The notes: generated from the sequence alone by a model not told the origin. Shown: positions 1 to 8,328, counted from the stretch's first letter. The stretch: 64,000 nt of DNA from an uncultured Lachnospiraceae bacterium (GCA_910586645.1 CAJUIS010000004.1:37944-101943), one strand, 5' to 3'. Numbers and translations are program-made.

Positions 1-458
1 TTATAAAAGCGATCCGTCATAATCTGATAAATAACGGCTCCCTTTGCCCAGTCCGGCGTAGAAAAGCCAGGAACAATCTGGAAAAAATATGGCTTTCTGA
101 TTTCTTTTGTTACGCCGTAGCGGTCATAACGGCACACGAGCATTCCGGATACGATTTCAAAATAGTAGAAAAAACTCTCAGTTCCAAGCAAAATTTCCAC
201 AGCATAATAGTCAAAGCTTCCGTCGCTCTCTTCAAACTTCATCAAATACGATTTTCCTCCGGCGCATAAAAAAACCAGATCCACATTGTCTTTTGCCGTA
301 CGGAAACGGATTGTCACCGTTTCATTTTCATTCGGTTCCGCCGGAGTCCTGTAATCTTTCGTCCCGTCCGAAAACAGGGCCTCTTTATTAAAAACAGGCC
401 GTTCCTGCATAATATATTTCTGCGTCCGGTTGATTTCCTGAACAGACTGATATTTCAT
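1..458 (-). CDS. GH13 alpha-glycosidase (neopullulanase/cyclomaltodextrinase type), 5' part
   Basis: The reading frame starts at an ATG at 458, preceded by an AAAGGGG Shine-Dalgarno, and is still open at the window edge. It shows about 152 residues: the N-terminal beta-sandwich domain found before the (beta/alpha)8 barrel in GH13_20 enzymes, followed by the start of the barrel. The visible diagnostic end reads FSTPDWAKGAVIYQIMTDRF, the typical 'W..AV.YQI..DRF' opening of a GH13 catalytic domain. Such enzymes act on maltodextrins, pullulan or cyclodextrins. The N-domain suggests a cytoplasmic enzyme; there is no signal peptide. The catalytic residues lie outside the window, so substrate specificity cannot be judged. 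It sits downstream of ftsH, behind a hairpin (491-521) and a long leader. Confidence 0.85.
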   Translation of the reverse strand, partial: MKYQSVQEINRTQKYIMQERPVFNKEALFSDGTKDYRTPAEPNENETVTIRFRTAKDNVDLVFLCAGGKSYLMKFEESDGSFDYYAVEILLGTESFFYYFEIVSGMLVCRYDRYGVTKEIRKPYFFQIVPGFSTPDWAKGAVIYQIMTDRFY

Positions 459-490
459 ATATGATGTCCCCTTTCTATATCAAGACAGTA

Positions 491-521
491 AAAAAGACAG
501 CCGTCCAACTGCTGTCTTTTT
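491..521. terminator. Bidirectional intrinsic terminator between ftsH and the GH13 gene
   Basis: Perfect 11-bp inverted repeat: AAAAAGACAGC (491-501), a 9-nt loop, GCTGTCTTTTT (511-521), with T-runs on both strands. On the minus strand it lies about 160 nt past the ftsH stop and only about 30 nt before the GH13 start, so it could end ftsH transcripts or attenuate the GH13 gene. Confidence 0.75.
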
Positions 522-586
522 AGGAGAAGGTATTTTTACTATGGGTGTAGCAAAAACTATTAATGATTGGGGGGGGTTCTACGGTA

Positions 587-592
587 ATTATA
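587..592 (-). promoter_or_regulatory. Possible -10 element for the GH13 gene
   Basis: TATAAT on the minus strand lies between ftsH and the GH13 gene. No good -35 element is present at 16-18 bp. If used, the mRNA would carry a ~120-nt leader with a run of eight C residues (569-576) and the 491-521 hairpin. Confidence 0.3.
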
Positions 593-677
593 ATACCATC
601 ATTCTCCGCATAAGTGTGCACAAACTTCACAAAACATCGAATTGTTTTTTATGCAAATTGTACAATTTCTTTTTCAT

Positions 678-2489
678 TTACTGCTGGAACAGCCCCTCAA
701 ACTCTTCTCTGTTGATCTTTTCTTTCTCCAATAAGAGTTCAGCGCACCGGTTTAAAACATCTTCATATTCATGTATGATCTTTTTCGCCCTGCTGTAACA
801 ATCATCTATAATTCTCTTCACCTCGCTGTCGATCTTCGACGCCACGCTCTCTCCGTATCCTCTCGCGTGGGCAAGATCCCTTCCGATAAACACTTCGTCA
901 TCGTTCTGATCGTAGTTAATAAGACCCACATTTTCAGACATTCCATACTTTGTAACCATTGCTTTTGCAAGCTTTGTCGCCTGCTTGATATCCTGAGACG
1001 CACCCGTCGTAATATCGTCAAAAATCATCTCTTCCGCAACCCGTCCGCCGAGATCCACAACGATTTCCTGAAGCATACGGCCTTTTGTATTAAACATCTG
1101 ATCATTTTCATTTAAAGGCATAGTATAGCCCGCCGCGCCTGTTCCGGTCGGAATAATGGACACCAGATCCACCGGCCCCACATCCGGCAGCACATGGAAC
1201 AAAATCGCGTGTCCGGCCTCATGGAACGCTGTAATACGCTTTTCTTCTTCTGTAATAATCCGGCTCTTTTTTTCCGCCCCGATGCCGACTTTCACAAACG
1301 ATTTCCGGACATCGCTCTGCAAAATATACGCCCTGTCTTCCTTCGCCGCGTTAATTGCCGCTTCATTCAGAAGGTTTTCCAGATCCGCCCCGGTAAATCC
1401 CGCCGTCGTCTGCGCAATCTGCTTTAAATCCACGTCCTCGCCCAAAGGCTTATTCCTCGCATGAACTTTAAGAATCTCTTCCCGGCCTCCGATATCCGGC
1501 CGGCCCACATAAATTTTCCGGTCAAATCTTCCCGGCCGCATAATCGCCGGATCCAAAATATCCACACGGTTTGTCGCCGCCATAACGATGATCCCGTCAT
1601 TTGCGCCAAATCCGTCCATTTCGACAAGCATCTGGTTTAACGTCTGCTCGCGCTCGTCATGGCCTCCGCCCATTCCTGTGCCTCTGCGCCTTGCCACGGC
1701 GTCAATTTCATCGATAAACACAATGCACGGCGAATTCCGTTTCGCCTCGTCAAACAAATCCCTGACGCGGGAAGCTCCCACGCCGACAAACATCTCTACA
1801 AAATCAGAACCGGATATACTGAAAAACGGCACGCCCGCTTCCCCTGCGACCGCCTTTCCAAGCAGCGTCTTGCCGGTTCCCGGAGGCCCGACAAGAAGAA
1901 TCCCCTTGGGAATCCTTGCCCCCAGACGAATATATTTTCTTGGAGACTTTAAAAAATCCACAAGCTCCACAAGCTCTTCCTTTTCTTCCCGAAGCCCTGC
2001 GACATTGCCGAAATTCATCTCATTGTCGCTGCTTGACAGCCTTGCGCGGCATTTGCCAAAGTTCATCATTTTGACCCCGCCGTTCCCCTGCGTCGCCTGA
2101 TTGCTCATAATCATAAACAAAATAAACATCGTGGCCAACACGATAAGCAGAGGCAGCAGATTTAAAATCCAGCTTTCCGGCGGCACGTCCGTCAGAGAAT
2201 AATTTTCAAAATTATTCGCCTGCATCAGCTCCTGCATCTCGTTGACATCGGACACATAGAATTTCTCCTCGTTGTCATTGTCCAGAACGACTCTTAAAGA
2301 ACCCGTCGGCACTTCTTTGTTCTGCTCGACTTCCACATAAATAACAGCGCCGCGTTTCAGCGCAGACTCAAACTCACGGACCGAATACGTCCCTGACTCC
2401 TGGCTTGCGTCCAGCAGCAGCCAGACGGCAATTACCACAATGACAAGCAGCGCATAGAATCCGAATCCTCTGTAATTATTTTTGTTCAA
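678..2489 (-). CDS. ftsH: ATP-dependent zinc metalloprotease FtsH
   Basis: Membrane-anchored AAA+ protease that degrades unstable or misassembled membrane and regulatory proteins. Two transmembrane segments (about residues 10-27 and 107-129) flank a small extracytoplasmic domain. The AAA module follows, with Walker A GPPGTGKT at 201-208, Walker B IVFIDEIDA at 256-264 and the second region of homology near 305-325. The zinc-binding HEAGH is at 423-427. Length 603 aa is normal for Firmicutes. The start is a TTG at 2489, chosen because a perfect AAGGAGG lies at 2497-2503 and no ATG fits. It is the last gene of spoIIE-tilS-hpt-ftsH, the same order as the Bacillus tilS-hprT-ftsH cluster, 23 nt after hpt. 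Confidence 0.97.
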   Translation of the reverse strand: MNKNNYRGFGFYALLVIVVIAVWLLLDASQESGTYSVREFESALKRGAVIYVEVEQNKEVPTGSLRVVLDNDNEEKFYVSDVNEMQELMQANNFENYSLTDVPPESWILNLLPLLIVLATMFILFMIMSNQATQGNGGVKMMNFGKCRARLSSSDNEMNFGNVAGLREEKEELVELVDFLKSPRKYIRLGARIPKGILLVGPPGTGKTLLGKAVAGEAGVPFFSISGSDFVEMFVGVGASRVRDLFDEAKRNSPCIVFIDEIDAVARRRGTGMGGGHDEREQTLNQMLVEMDGFGANDGIIVMAATNRVDILDPAIMRPGRFDRKIYVGRPDIGGREEILKVHARNKPLGEDVDLKQIAQTTAGFTGADLENLLNEAAINAAKEDRAYILQSDVRKSFVKVGIGAEKKSRIITEEEKRITAFHEAGHAILFHVLPDVGPVDLVSIIPTGTGAAGYTMPLNENDQMFNTKGRMLQEIVVDLGGRVAEEMIFDDITTGASQDIKQATKLAKAMVTKYGMSENVGLINYDQNDDEVFIGRDLAHARGYGESVASKIDSEVKRIIDDCYSRAKKIIHEYEDVLNRCAELLLEKEKINREEFEGLFQQ

Positions 2490-2512
2490 CTGGAAACCTC
2501 CTTCTTGCCTGA

Positions 2513-3037
2513 CTAATTTAATTCAACTACGCCGATATACGGCAGATTCCGGTACTTCTGCGCATAATCCAGCCCATACCCGACGATAAACTCATCCGGT
2601 ATCTGAAAGCAGGTGTAATCCACATGCACTTCCACTGCGCGGCGCTCCGGTTTATCCAATAATGTGCAGAGCCTTAAGCTCTTGGGGTTTTTATTCTGCA
2701 GATATTCCAGCAGATAATTTAACGTTCTGCCGGAATCAATGATATCTTCCACCACGAGCACATCCCTGCCTTCTATTTCCTCATCCAAATCTTTGACAAT
2801 TTTGACTACGCCGCTGGATTTTGTTGACATTCCATAGCTGGAAACATACATAAAATCCATGGAAACCGGTATCGTAAGCCTCTTTGCCAGTTCACAGGTA
2901 AAAAATACGCCTCCTTTTAAGACGCTGATCAAATGCACCTGTCTTCCTTCATAATCTTTGCTGACCTTTGCCGCAACCTCCGAAATCCTCTGATCCACTT
3001 CCTCTTCCGATAACAGCACCCGTATCGTTTCACTCAT
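2513..3037 (-). CDS. hpt: Hypoxanthine phosphoribosyltransferase
   Basis: Purine salvage enzyme that makes IMP (and usually GMP) from hypoxanthine or guanine and PRPP in the cytoplasm. The 13-residue PRPP-binding motif includes VVEDIIDSGRTL at 95-106. The type I PRTase flexible-loop region (about 68-82) and the N-terminal LKGG turn (40-43) are present. Length 174 aa is typical. Its ATG overlaps the tilS stop by 4 bp (ATGA), with GGAGG upstream, so translation is probably coupled to tilS. The tilS-hpt-ftsH order is conserved in Firmicutes. Confidence 0.95.
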   Translation of the reverse strand: MSETIRVLLSEEEVDQRISEVAAKVSKDYEGRQVHLISVLKGGVFFTCELAKRLTIPVSMDFMYVSSYGMSTKSSGVVKIVKDLDEEIEGRDVLVVEDIIDSGRTLNYLLEYLQNKNPKSLRLCTLLDKPERRAVEVHVDYTCFQIPDEFIVGYGLDYAQKYRNLPYIGVVELN

Positions 3038-4452
3038 ATTTTTTCCTCCATATACCGTACTTCCAAAATCTTTTCCGTATGTTCCGTCACTTTATAATAT
3101 TCACTGATACGGCCTCCAATGGCCCACAAAATATGAGAACCGTCCGCCAGCAAAATCATCCGATCCCTTTTTTCTCTTGGAACCTTTTCATTCATCCAGT
3201 AATCTTTCAGCTTCTGCCTGTGCCCCTGCCGGTCCAGCGCAAAATAATCCCCCGTCTTTCTCGTTCGCAAACAGAGCCTATTTTTTATCCTACCATAATC
3301 AAACCATTTCGTATACAGATTTTTCGGAATTTCTGCATCTTTTTTTGAAAAATCAAATATTCTGCACCGCATTGTCCCCATCGGCGTATCAATATCCAGA
3401 GGAAATTTTTCAATCGGCCTCTCAAAAAAAACTGCCGCACCGGCTTTCGCCCTGTTTTTCCCATAGAGATATAAATATGAATAGGTTTTTTCGGCGGTGA
3501 TTCCGTAAGAAAGCGACAGCCGTTTTCCCGTCCCTCCCAGTGAAAGCGAAAGAAGAGCCCGGATATGCTCTCTGGAAATATCTTTTCTGCTGCCGGCCGC
3601 TTCCGCAAGCAGCTCTGCCATAATGCGCCGCTGCAAAAAAGGCTGCCGCCCGGAAAGGCACTCCGTGTCAAAACAAATCGTTCCATCTTCTGATCTTTTC
3701 ATATGCGCCGCTAAAACTTTATCCGTTTCTTTCCGCAGACAGACGGAAAGCTCCCGCATATCTTCCGCCAAAGCATTCATATGCGCCACGCCCCCCTCAT
3801 TTATCAGACGCATCTGCGGCATAATTTCGTTGCGGATACGGTTGCGGCTGTACCTTACGTCTGCATTTGTGGCGTCTGTCCGGTACACCTGCCCTCTCTT
3901 TTTCAGAAAATGTTCAATGTCCGCCCTCGTTACGCAAAGCAACGGACGGATAATGCTCCCCCGCACCGGCCAAATCCCGGCGAGCCCTTCCAATCCGCTG
4001 CCTCTGCACAGATGAAACAGCATCGTCTCCGCATTGTCGTCTCCATGGTGCGCCACAGCCGTTTTTACACTCCCGCCCCGTTCGGAAGCCATATCAGAAA
4101 AACGCCTCTCTTCTTCTTTAAACGCTTCATACCTAACGTTCCTTCCCGCTTCTTCCACAGAAATCCCCTGTTCTTTGGCCAGCGCTTCCACCGGATAGGA
4201 ACGGCAGGCAAACGGAACCTGATGCAGCCCGCAAAGGCTGCGTACAAACTGCATATCGCAAAGGCTCTCTGTTCCGCGGATTCCATGCTCAATATGTATA
4301 ACTGACATGGAAAACCCCATCGTATGCCCAAGCTCTTTGAGCGCCAGAAACAGGCAGACGGAATCCGCGCCGCCGGATACCCCCGCAATCACATGATCTC
4401 CTTTTCGCACCATACAATGCTCCCGCATATACGCCGCAACTTTACTAATCAT
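3034..4452 (-). CDS. tilS: tRNA(Ile)-lysidine synthase
   Basis: Modifies C34 of the CAU-anticodon isoleucine tRNA to lysidine, switching its decoding to AUA. The N-terminal PP-loop ATPase motif SGGADS is near residue 26 of the chosen start. A TilS-type C-terminal domain follows (about residues 370-470), including a KTGDYF segment. I prefer the ATG at 4452 because GGAGG sits 5 nt upstream. A TTG at 4479 overlapping the spoIIE stop would add nine residues and cannot be excluded. About 472 aa, normal for the long TilS form. Confidence 0.93.
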   Translation of the reverse strand: MISKVAAYMREHCMVRKGDHVIAGVSGGADSVCLFLALKELGHTMGFSMSVIHIEHGIRGTESLCDMQFVRSLCGLHQVPFACRSYPVEALAKEQGISVEEAGRNVRYEAFKEEERRFSDMASERGGSVKTAVAHHGDDNAETMLFHLCRGSGLEGLAGIWPVRGSIIRPLLCVTRADIEHFLKKRGQVYRTDATNADVRYSRNRIRNEIMPQMRLINEGGVAHMNALAEDMRELSVCLRKETDKVLAAHMKRSEDGTICFDTECLSGRQPFLQRRIMAELLAEAAGSRKDISREHIRALLSLSLGGTGKRLSLSYGITAEKTYSYLYLYGKNRAKAGAAVFFERPIEKFPLDIDTPMGTMRCRIFDFSKKDAEIPKNLYTKWFDYGRIKNRLCLRTRKTGDYFALDRQGHRQKLKDYWMNEKVPREKRDRMILLADGSHILWAIGGRISEYYKVTEHTEKILEVRYMEEKI

Positions 4453-4475
4453 TTTTTCCTCCGTTTTCTCTTCCG

Positions 4476-6317
4476 TCAATTCGCCCAGATTGCCGCCGCA
4501 AGCACAGTCATATCGTCCCCGACCGCTCCCCCGGTATAAACCATAACCTGATCCAGGATCTTTTTTGCAAGCAGCCCGGGATGGTTTGTTTTAATTTCCG
4601 ATATAATCTCTTCTAACGTTTCTTCCGGACTTTCCGTATTCAGATATTCTATCACACCGTCTGTCACCATTACAAGGAAATCCCCGTCAGAAAGCTGTTT
4701 TTTCGCCTTTTCTATTTCAATTTCAAAACTGACGCCCACCGGAAGCGACGTTGACAGCAGGCACTCCACGCCGCCGTCCTTATGCCGGATAAACGTGGCC
4801 GAAGCCCCTATTTTGTAAAAAGAAGTCTCTCCCGTATAGAGATTGACGGCGGAAATATCCACGGTTGAATACTTTTCGTCTTCCCCGTGAATCACCATAG
4901 CGGAATTTAACATTTTTATCGCCGTGTCTTTTGTAAACCCGGCTTCAATAAAGCGTTCCAGGAGATCCACCACAAGCCCGCTTTCTTTCTGCGCCCTGTC
5001 TCCGGAGCCCATGCCGTCCGACAGGCTTAATACAAGCTCCCCGTCCTCTTTTTCCAGAAAGGAAAAATTATCTCCGGAAACAGACGCCCCGTCCTTTGTC
5101 AGTTTTGCAACTCCATGCACCGCATGAAACGCAGGCTCCTCCTCATAAATGACCTCCGTCATTTCTTTCCCGATAAATGTTTTCGTATCTTTATGGGGCT
5201 TCATATGCAGCTCAAGCACGCCGGCCACCGCCTTTGTCAAATCCTTCATCGCCACACAGTTTCCCCATTTCGAACGGACTTTTAACACAGCCTGAATATG
5301 GCCGTCCGTTTTCCGGAACAAATGCACCTCTTCCGCCGCAATCCCATACTCTTTTGCCCTGTAACGTATCTCAGACAGCTTCCGCTTTTCTTCTGCGTCC
5401 AGAAGCTTTGACTCGCTCGCGCAGTCTTCCATAATAAAAGCCATCGCGTCAAGCTGCTGCGCAATCACTTCCCTGTTTTCCAGAAGCCTGTTATACCATG
5501 CCTTATTCACACGCACCTGTTCAAATGCCGCTGCCGCCTCCCGCTCCACATGGCCGGCATAGCGGCAGTGCGCCGCAAGCTCCTTTTTCGTCTCGTCATC
5601 CGCTTCCCCGCTCTGCATCAGGTTTCCAACCAGACGTCCGAATACGCCGTACATCGTATGGTTTGCCGGAGCCCAGCAGATAGCGCAGGTATCGCATCCG
5701 CTGCAGATGCGCCCGGCAATTTCCTGCTGAATCTGCCCCATGTCCTCCGGCCGGATTTCACTTCTCCTGTTCATAGACAGAAACGTTTTTGACAGACCTT
5801 CAAAACTTTTCGCATAATTTAAAAGCCTCTGCTCCTGATATCCGTCCTGTATGCTGCAAAGCAACGCCGGCTTGTCCGCCTCATCCAAAAACAGATGAAC
5901 GCCGCGCGCAGCCAACACCACAAATCCGAAAATAAAAACCGCCTCACATACGGCCGCCGCCATCGTTACCTGGTTCCTCAGATCAAAAATCCCTCCAAAC
6001 ACAGAAAGCGCAAGCGTTCCCCCTGACGCCGCAAGAGCCGCGGCTACCGCATAACATCTTTTGTCTACCCATTCTGACAGGCGCACTGTAATTCCAATGA
6101 AAAGAAGCGACATCGCATATTTTGCAATCACGGTGATCGGAAGAAACGCCACCATGCCGGAAAGCATTCCGACGGACAAAAGCCATCGCCCTCCTTCTTC
6201 TAAATACACCGCTGCAAAAAAAGCCGGAACAAAAGGATAACATCCCATAACAGAAATCCGGCAGAGCAATGCCCCCGTCACACCAAGCGCCAATTGTTTC
6301 CATCCTGTTTTTTTCAT
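4476..6317 (-). CDS. spoIIE: Stage II sporulation protein E, PP2C-type phosphatase (compact form)
   Basis: Dephosphorylates SpoIIAA to release sigma-F in the forespore and acts at the asymmetric septum. Roughly five to six hydrophobic segments occupy residues 8-141. A cysteine cluster (CSGCDTC...C, around 205-215) is typical of clostridial SpoIIE. The C-terminal PP2C phosphatase has metal-binding aspartates in DGMG (434-437), TDG (about 553) and GDD (about 600-602). At 613 aa it is much shorter than the ~830-aa Bacillus protein; the missing part is in the membrane domain. The start ATG has an AGGAGG at 6326-6331. A Spo0A-style promoter lies directly upstream. Confidence 0.9.
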   Translation of the reverse strand: MKKTGWKQLALGVTGALLCRISVMGCYPFVPAFFAAVYLEEGGRWLLSVGMLSGMVAFLPITVIAKYAMSLLFIGITVRLSEWVDKRCYAVAAALAASGGTLALSVFGGIFDLRNQVTMAAAVCEAVFIFGFVVLAARGVHLFLDEADKPALLCSIQDGYQEQRLLNYAKSFEGLSKTFLSMNRRSEIRPEDMGQIQQEIAGRICSGCDTCAICWAPANHTMYGVFGRLVGNLMQSGEADDETKKELAAHCRYAGHVEREAAAAFEQVRVNKAWYNRLLENREVIAQQLDAMAFIMEDCASESKLLDAEEKRKLSEIRYRAKEYGIAAEEVHLFRKTDGHIQAVLKVRSKWGNCVAMKDLTKAVAGVLELHMKPHKDTKTFIGKEMTEVIYEEEPAFHAVHGVAKLTKDGASVSGDNFSFLEKEDGELVLSLSDGMGSGDRAQKESGLVVDLLERFIEAGFTKDTAIKMLNSAMVIHGEDEKYSTVDISAVNLYTGETSFYKIGASATFIRHKDGGVECLLSTSLPVGVSFEIEIEKAKKQLSDGDFLVMVTDGVIEYLNTESPEETLEEIISEIKTNHPGLLAKKILDQVMVYTGGAVGDDMTVLAAAIWAN

Positions 6318-6368
6318 GCTTATATCCTCCTATCAAAGGCAGAATTTTTTCTGCCGAAACTAAGAGGC

Positions 6369-6401
6369 ATTATAAGCGCCGGCCTGTAAAATGTTTGTCA
6401 A
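6369..6401 (-). promoter_or_regulatory. Putative Spo0A-activated sigma-A promoter of spoIIE
   Basis: On the minus strand TTGACA (6396-6401) and TATAAT (6369-6374) are both perfect but separated by 21 bp instead of 17. Bacillus spoIIE and spoIIG promoters have the same long spacing and need Spo0A to bring sigma-A to the -10. The plus strand at 6394-6402 reads TTTGTCAAA, a match to the 0A-box form TTTGTCRAA, overlapping the -35. The predicted leader is about 44 nt. Confidence 0.65.
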
Positions 6402-6432
6402 ACCGTCGTGTGCGTTTCAAAAACTTTTCGCC

Positions 6433-6467
6433 AAAAATGCCCTCGAATTGTAGATTCGAGGGCATTT
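6433..6467 (-). terminator. Intrinsic terminator after divIC
   Basis: A 14-bp perfect stem, AAATGCCCTCGAAT (6435-6448) and ATTCGAGGGCATTT (6454-6467), with a 5-nt loop, is followed on the minus strand by TTTTT. It ends the rqcP-yabP-yabQ-divIC transcript just upstream of the spoIIE promoter. Confidence 0.88.
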
Positions 6468-6488
6468 AACCTTTTTAGGAACTTTGCA

Positions 6489-6779
6489 TTATTTTTCTTT
6501 AAACATAATCTCATTTTCATAAAGCAGTCCTAATTTGCTCTTTGCCGTATCCTCTATATATTCCCTGCTCCCGATGTATTCCTCATACCCGGACAACTGT
6601 TCCGCCCGCTCCGTCTCTTCCGCAAGCCGCTCCGTCAGCTCCGCTTCTCTTGCGATATACTCCTGATCTTTCTGATAAAGCCTTACAATCTGAACCAGCA
6701 TAACCACCAGCAGACATATTAAGATGAAAGCAATGCTCGCTCTTCCTGTTCCGCTTTTCTTCCTCCGGAATCTGCCCAT
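6489..6779 (-). CDS. divIC: Septum formation initiator, DivIC/FtsB family
   Basis: Small bitopic division protein that forms a complex with FtsL and DivIB at the septum. A basic N-terminus (about 1-14) is followed by one transmembrane helix (about 15-37) and an extracytoplasmic coiled coil rich in E/L/R (about 38-65). 96 aa is normal. It lies 12 nt after yabQ, as in Bacillus, where yabP-yabQ-divIC precede spoIIE. Confidence 0.88.
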   Translation of the reverse strand: MGRFRRKKSGTGRASIAFILICLLVVMLVQIVRLYQKDQEYIAREAELTERLAEETERAEQLSGYEEYIGSREYIEDTAKSKLGLLYENEIMFKEK

Positions 6780-6791
6780 ATTTATTCCCCT

Positions 6792-7238
6792 TTACTGCTT
6801 GTTTAGTCCTATCTTAATCGCTTTTCTTATTTTTTTCAATTCTTTTTTAAAAAATAAGCCGCTTTTTTTTGCCGGTTTTCCCGCAATATGTAAAATTCTT
6901 CCCGCCGCTTTCAGCCATGCCTTTATTATTTTTACAAACAGGAAAATTACCCACGGGCTGATCAGGTTATTTTCAAGCAGCATTCCCGCCACGACGCCTC
7001 CTATCACAAACCATCGGAGCAGCCCGTCATTTTCCTCATAAAGCATTGCAAAAATTCCCACGGCGCAAATAATCCAGTACAAAATATCTTCCATTGCCGT
7101 AAGGAAAGTTCCATGCTTTAGAATGTGGCGGAAAATCCGGAATATATCATACAGAAGCATCAGAACAATCCCAAAAAGAAACGATACGGCCAAAAGGCTG
7201 CCTTCACGGATAATGGTGCGGCTGATTTCTCCGGTCAT
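6792..7238 (-). CDS. yabQ: Spore cortex biosynthesis protein YabQ
   Basis: Membrane protein required for spore cortex formation in Bacillus. Several hydrophobic segments occupy about residues 10-105, including LLLYDIFRIFRH-type features typical of YabQ, followed by a lysine-rich cytoplasmic tail with many K residues at the C-terminus. 148 aa. Its ATG overlaps the yabP stop by 4 bp. Assignment rests on the family pattern and on the yabP-yabQ-divIC order. Confidence 0.85.
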   Translation of the reverse strand: MTGEISRTIIREGSLLAVSFLFGIVLMLLYDIFRIFRHILKHGTFLTAMEDILYWIICAVGIFAMLYEENDGLLRWFVIGGVVAGMLLENNLISPWVIFLFVKIIKAWLKAAGRILHIAGKPAKKSGLFFKKELKKIRKAIKIGLNKQ

Positions 7239-7519
7239 TTAAATAACCGCCCAAAAAAAGATTCCGCCTGCTTGCCGTAATCCTTCACTTCAGAATATGC
7301 GAGGGAATCGATTTTTCCTTCAATGTCAACCTCTCCCTTTTCCAGGCTCAATCGGTTGACGTGAAGATCATTTCCCTTGATCAGCAGCATTCCCTGCTCT
7401 GTCTCCAGGAGGATTTCAGCCACATCAAACGAAAGAACATCTACGACTCCGCTGAAATTCCCGGTTTTTCGGTTGCCAAGGAGAACCTTGTGCGCCTTGC
7501 TTCCTGTTTTTTCTTCCAT
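7235..7519 (-). CDS. yabP: Sporulation protein YabP
   Basis: YabP/YqfC-family protein of spore cortex assembly. The small beta-rich domain is recognisable from the core 'VDVLSFDVAEILLETEQG' at about residues 26-43 and the following GxxLHVxRLSLEKGEVDIEG pattern. 94 aa, usual length. The start ATG has AGGAGG nearby. A 108-nt gap separates it from rqcP upstream; this gap might hold a sporulation promoter, but I could not match a convincing sigma-E site. Confidence 0.87.
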   Translation of the reverse strand: MEEKTGSKAHKVLLGNRKTGNFSGVVDVLSFDVAEILLETEQGMLLIKGNDLHVNRLSLEKGEVDIEGKIDSLAYSEVKDYGKQAESFFGRLFK

Positions 7520-7627
7520 ACTTACCTCCTGACAGCGCAGTATGACACCGCACTGGAATGGTTGTCTTTTTTCCTGCTACATGATACATTATATTAGAAG
7601 ATAAGTATTTTTATGCCACTCCTTAAG

Positions 7628-7867
7628 TTACAGATAACGAAACATTTCTTTTGCGTCTTCTTTTTTTACGGATTCCGCAAGCGATAAAACTTCTGCCTTT
7701 ACGGTCTTCTGCCCGAAAGCAATCTCAATGATATCTCCAACCTTTACTTTTACAGACGCTTTTGCAGGCTTCCCGTTTACGGATACGCGCCCTGCGTCAC
7801 AGGCTTCATTTGCTATGGTACGCCGCTTAATTAACCGGGAAACCTTTAAAAATTTATCCAGTCTCAT
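7628..7867 (-). CDS. rqcP: S4-domain RNA-binding protein RqcP (YabO)
   Basis: 79-aa single S4 domain starting MRLDKFLKVSRLIKRRTIAN, the classic S4 helix-turn pattern. In Bacillus, RqcP binds the 50S subunit and promotes C-terminal alanine tailing by RqcH during ribosome-associated quality control. The order rqcP-yabP-yabQ-divIC matches Bacillus. The ATG follows directly after the hup terminator, with AGGAG between, so expression depends on read-through or on a promoter inside hup. Confidence 0.87.
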   Translation of the reverse strand: MRLDKFLKVSRLIKRRTIANEACDAGRVSVNGKPAKASVKVKVGDIIEIAFGQKTVKAEVLSLAESVKKEDAKEMFRYL

Positions 7868-7880
7868 ATTTTTCTCCTAT

Positions 7881-7913
7881 AAAAAACACAGGGGGCATTC
7901 CAAAGCCCCCTGT
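7881..7913 (-). terminator. Intrinsic terminator after the HU gene
   Basis: Stem ACAGGGGGC (7888-7896) with GCCCCCTGT (7905-7913), followed on the minus strand by TTTTTT. The rqcP Shine-Dalgarno begins within about 10 nt of it. Confidence 0.85.
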
Positions 7914-7942
7914 AAAACACGTATTTTCATTCCATACACAGC

Positions 7943-8218
7943 TTATGCATTGATCATGTCTTTTAACGCCTTGCCCGCTTTAAACTTTGGAGCCTTAGAA
8001 GCCGCAATCTCCATCTCTTCGCCAGTCTGCGGATTTCTTCCTGTTCTTGCCGCCCTCTCCGATACTTCAAACGTTCCAAATCCAACCAACTGAATCTTTT
8101 CACCCTTCTTTAATTCCTCAGCAACTACGTCTGTAAAAGCTTTCAATGCCGCTTCAGCGTCTTTTTTCGATAATTCGGTCTTTTCAGCCATAGCTGCAAC
8201 TAATTCTGTCTTGTTCAT
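7943..8218 (-). CDS. hup: HU family DNA-binding protein
   Basis: Histone-like dimeric DNA-bending protein of the nucleoid. 91 aa. It begins MNKTELVAAMAEK and carries the HU signature around GFGTFEVSERAARTGRNPQTG (about 47-67), including the DNA-binding beta-arm with RNPQTG. It has its own strong promoter (8329-8357), a ~110-nt leader and a strong terminator, as expected for an abundant protein. Confidence 0.97.
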   Translation of the reverse strand: MNKTELVAAMAEKTELSKKDAEAALKAFTDVVAEELKKGEKIQLVGFGTFEVSERAARTGRNPQTGEEMEIAASKAPKFKAGKALKDMINA

Positions 8219-8328
8219 TTAAAAATTCCTCCTGTGGATTCTCATAGATTTACTAAGGCTTATCTTCTCTGATTCCCTCAATCTGGCCGAATGGCACAAA
8301 GGTATCCCAGCGATTACCTACATGATTA

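Noticed and set aside
541..798. A plus-strand frame starting MGVAKTINDWGG with AGGAGAAGG upstream
   Set aside because: Despite the Shine-Dalgarno, it runs antisense into the ftsH 3' end, spans the G8 run, and directly follows a terminator; no plus-strand promoter was found. A short peptide cannot be fully excluded.
6318..6430. sigma-A promoter with 17-bp spacing for spoIIE
   Set aside because: No -10 fits 16-18 bp from TTGACA; the perfect pair has 21 bp, which is reported as Spo0A-type instead.
7520..7627. sigma-E promoter before yabP
   Set aside because: CATACTGC resembles a -10 only in part, and no matching -35 was seen at 14-15 bp.
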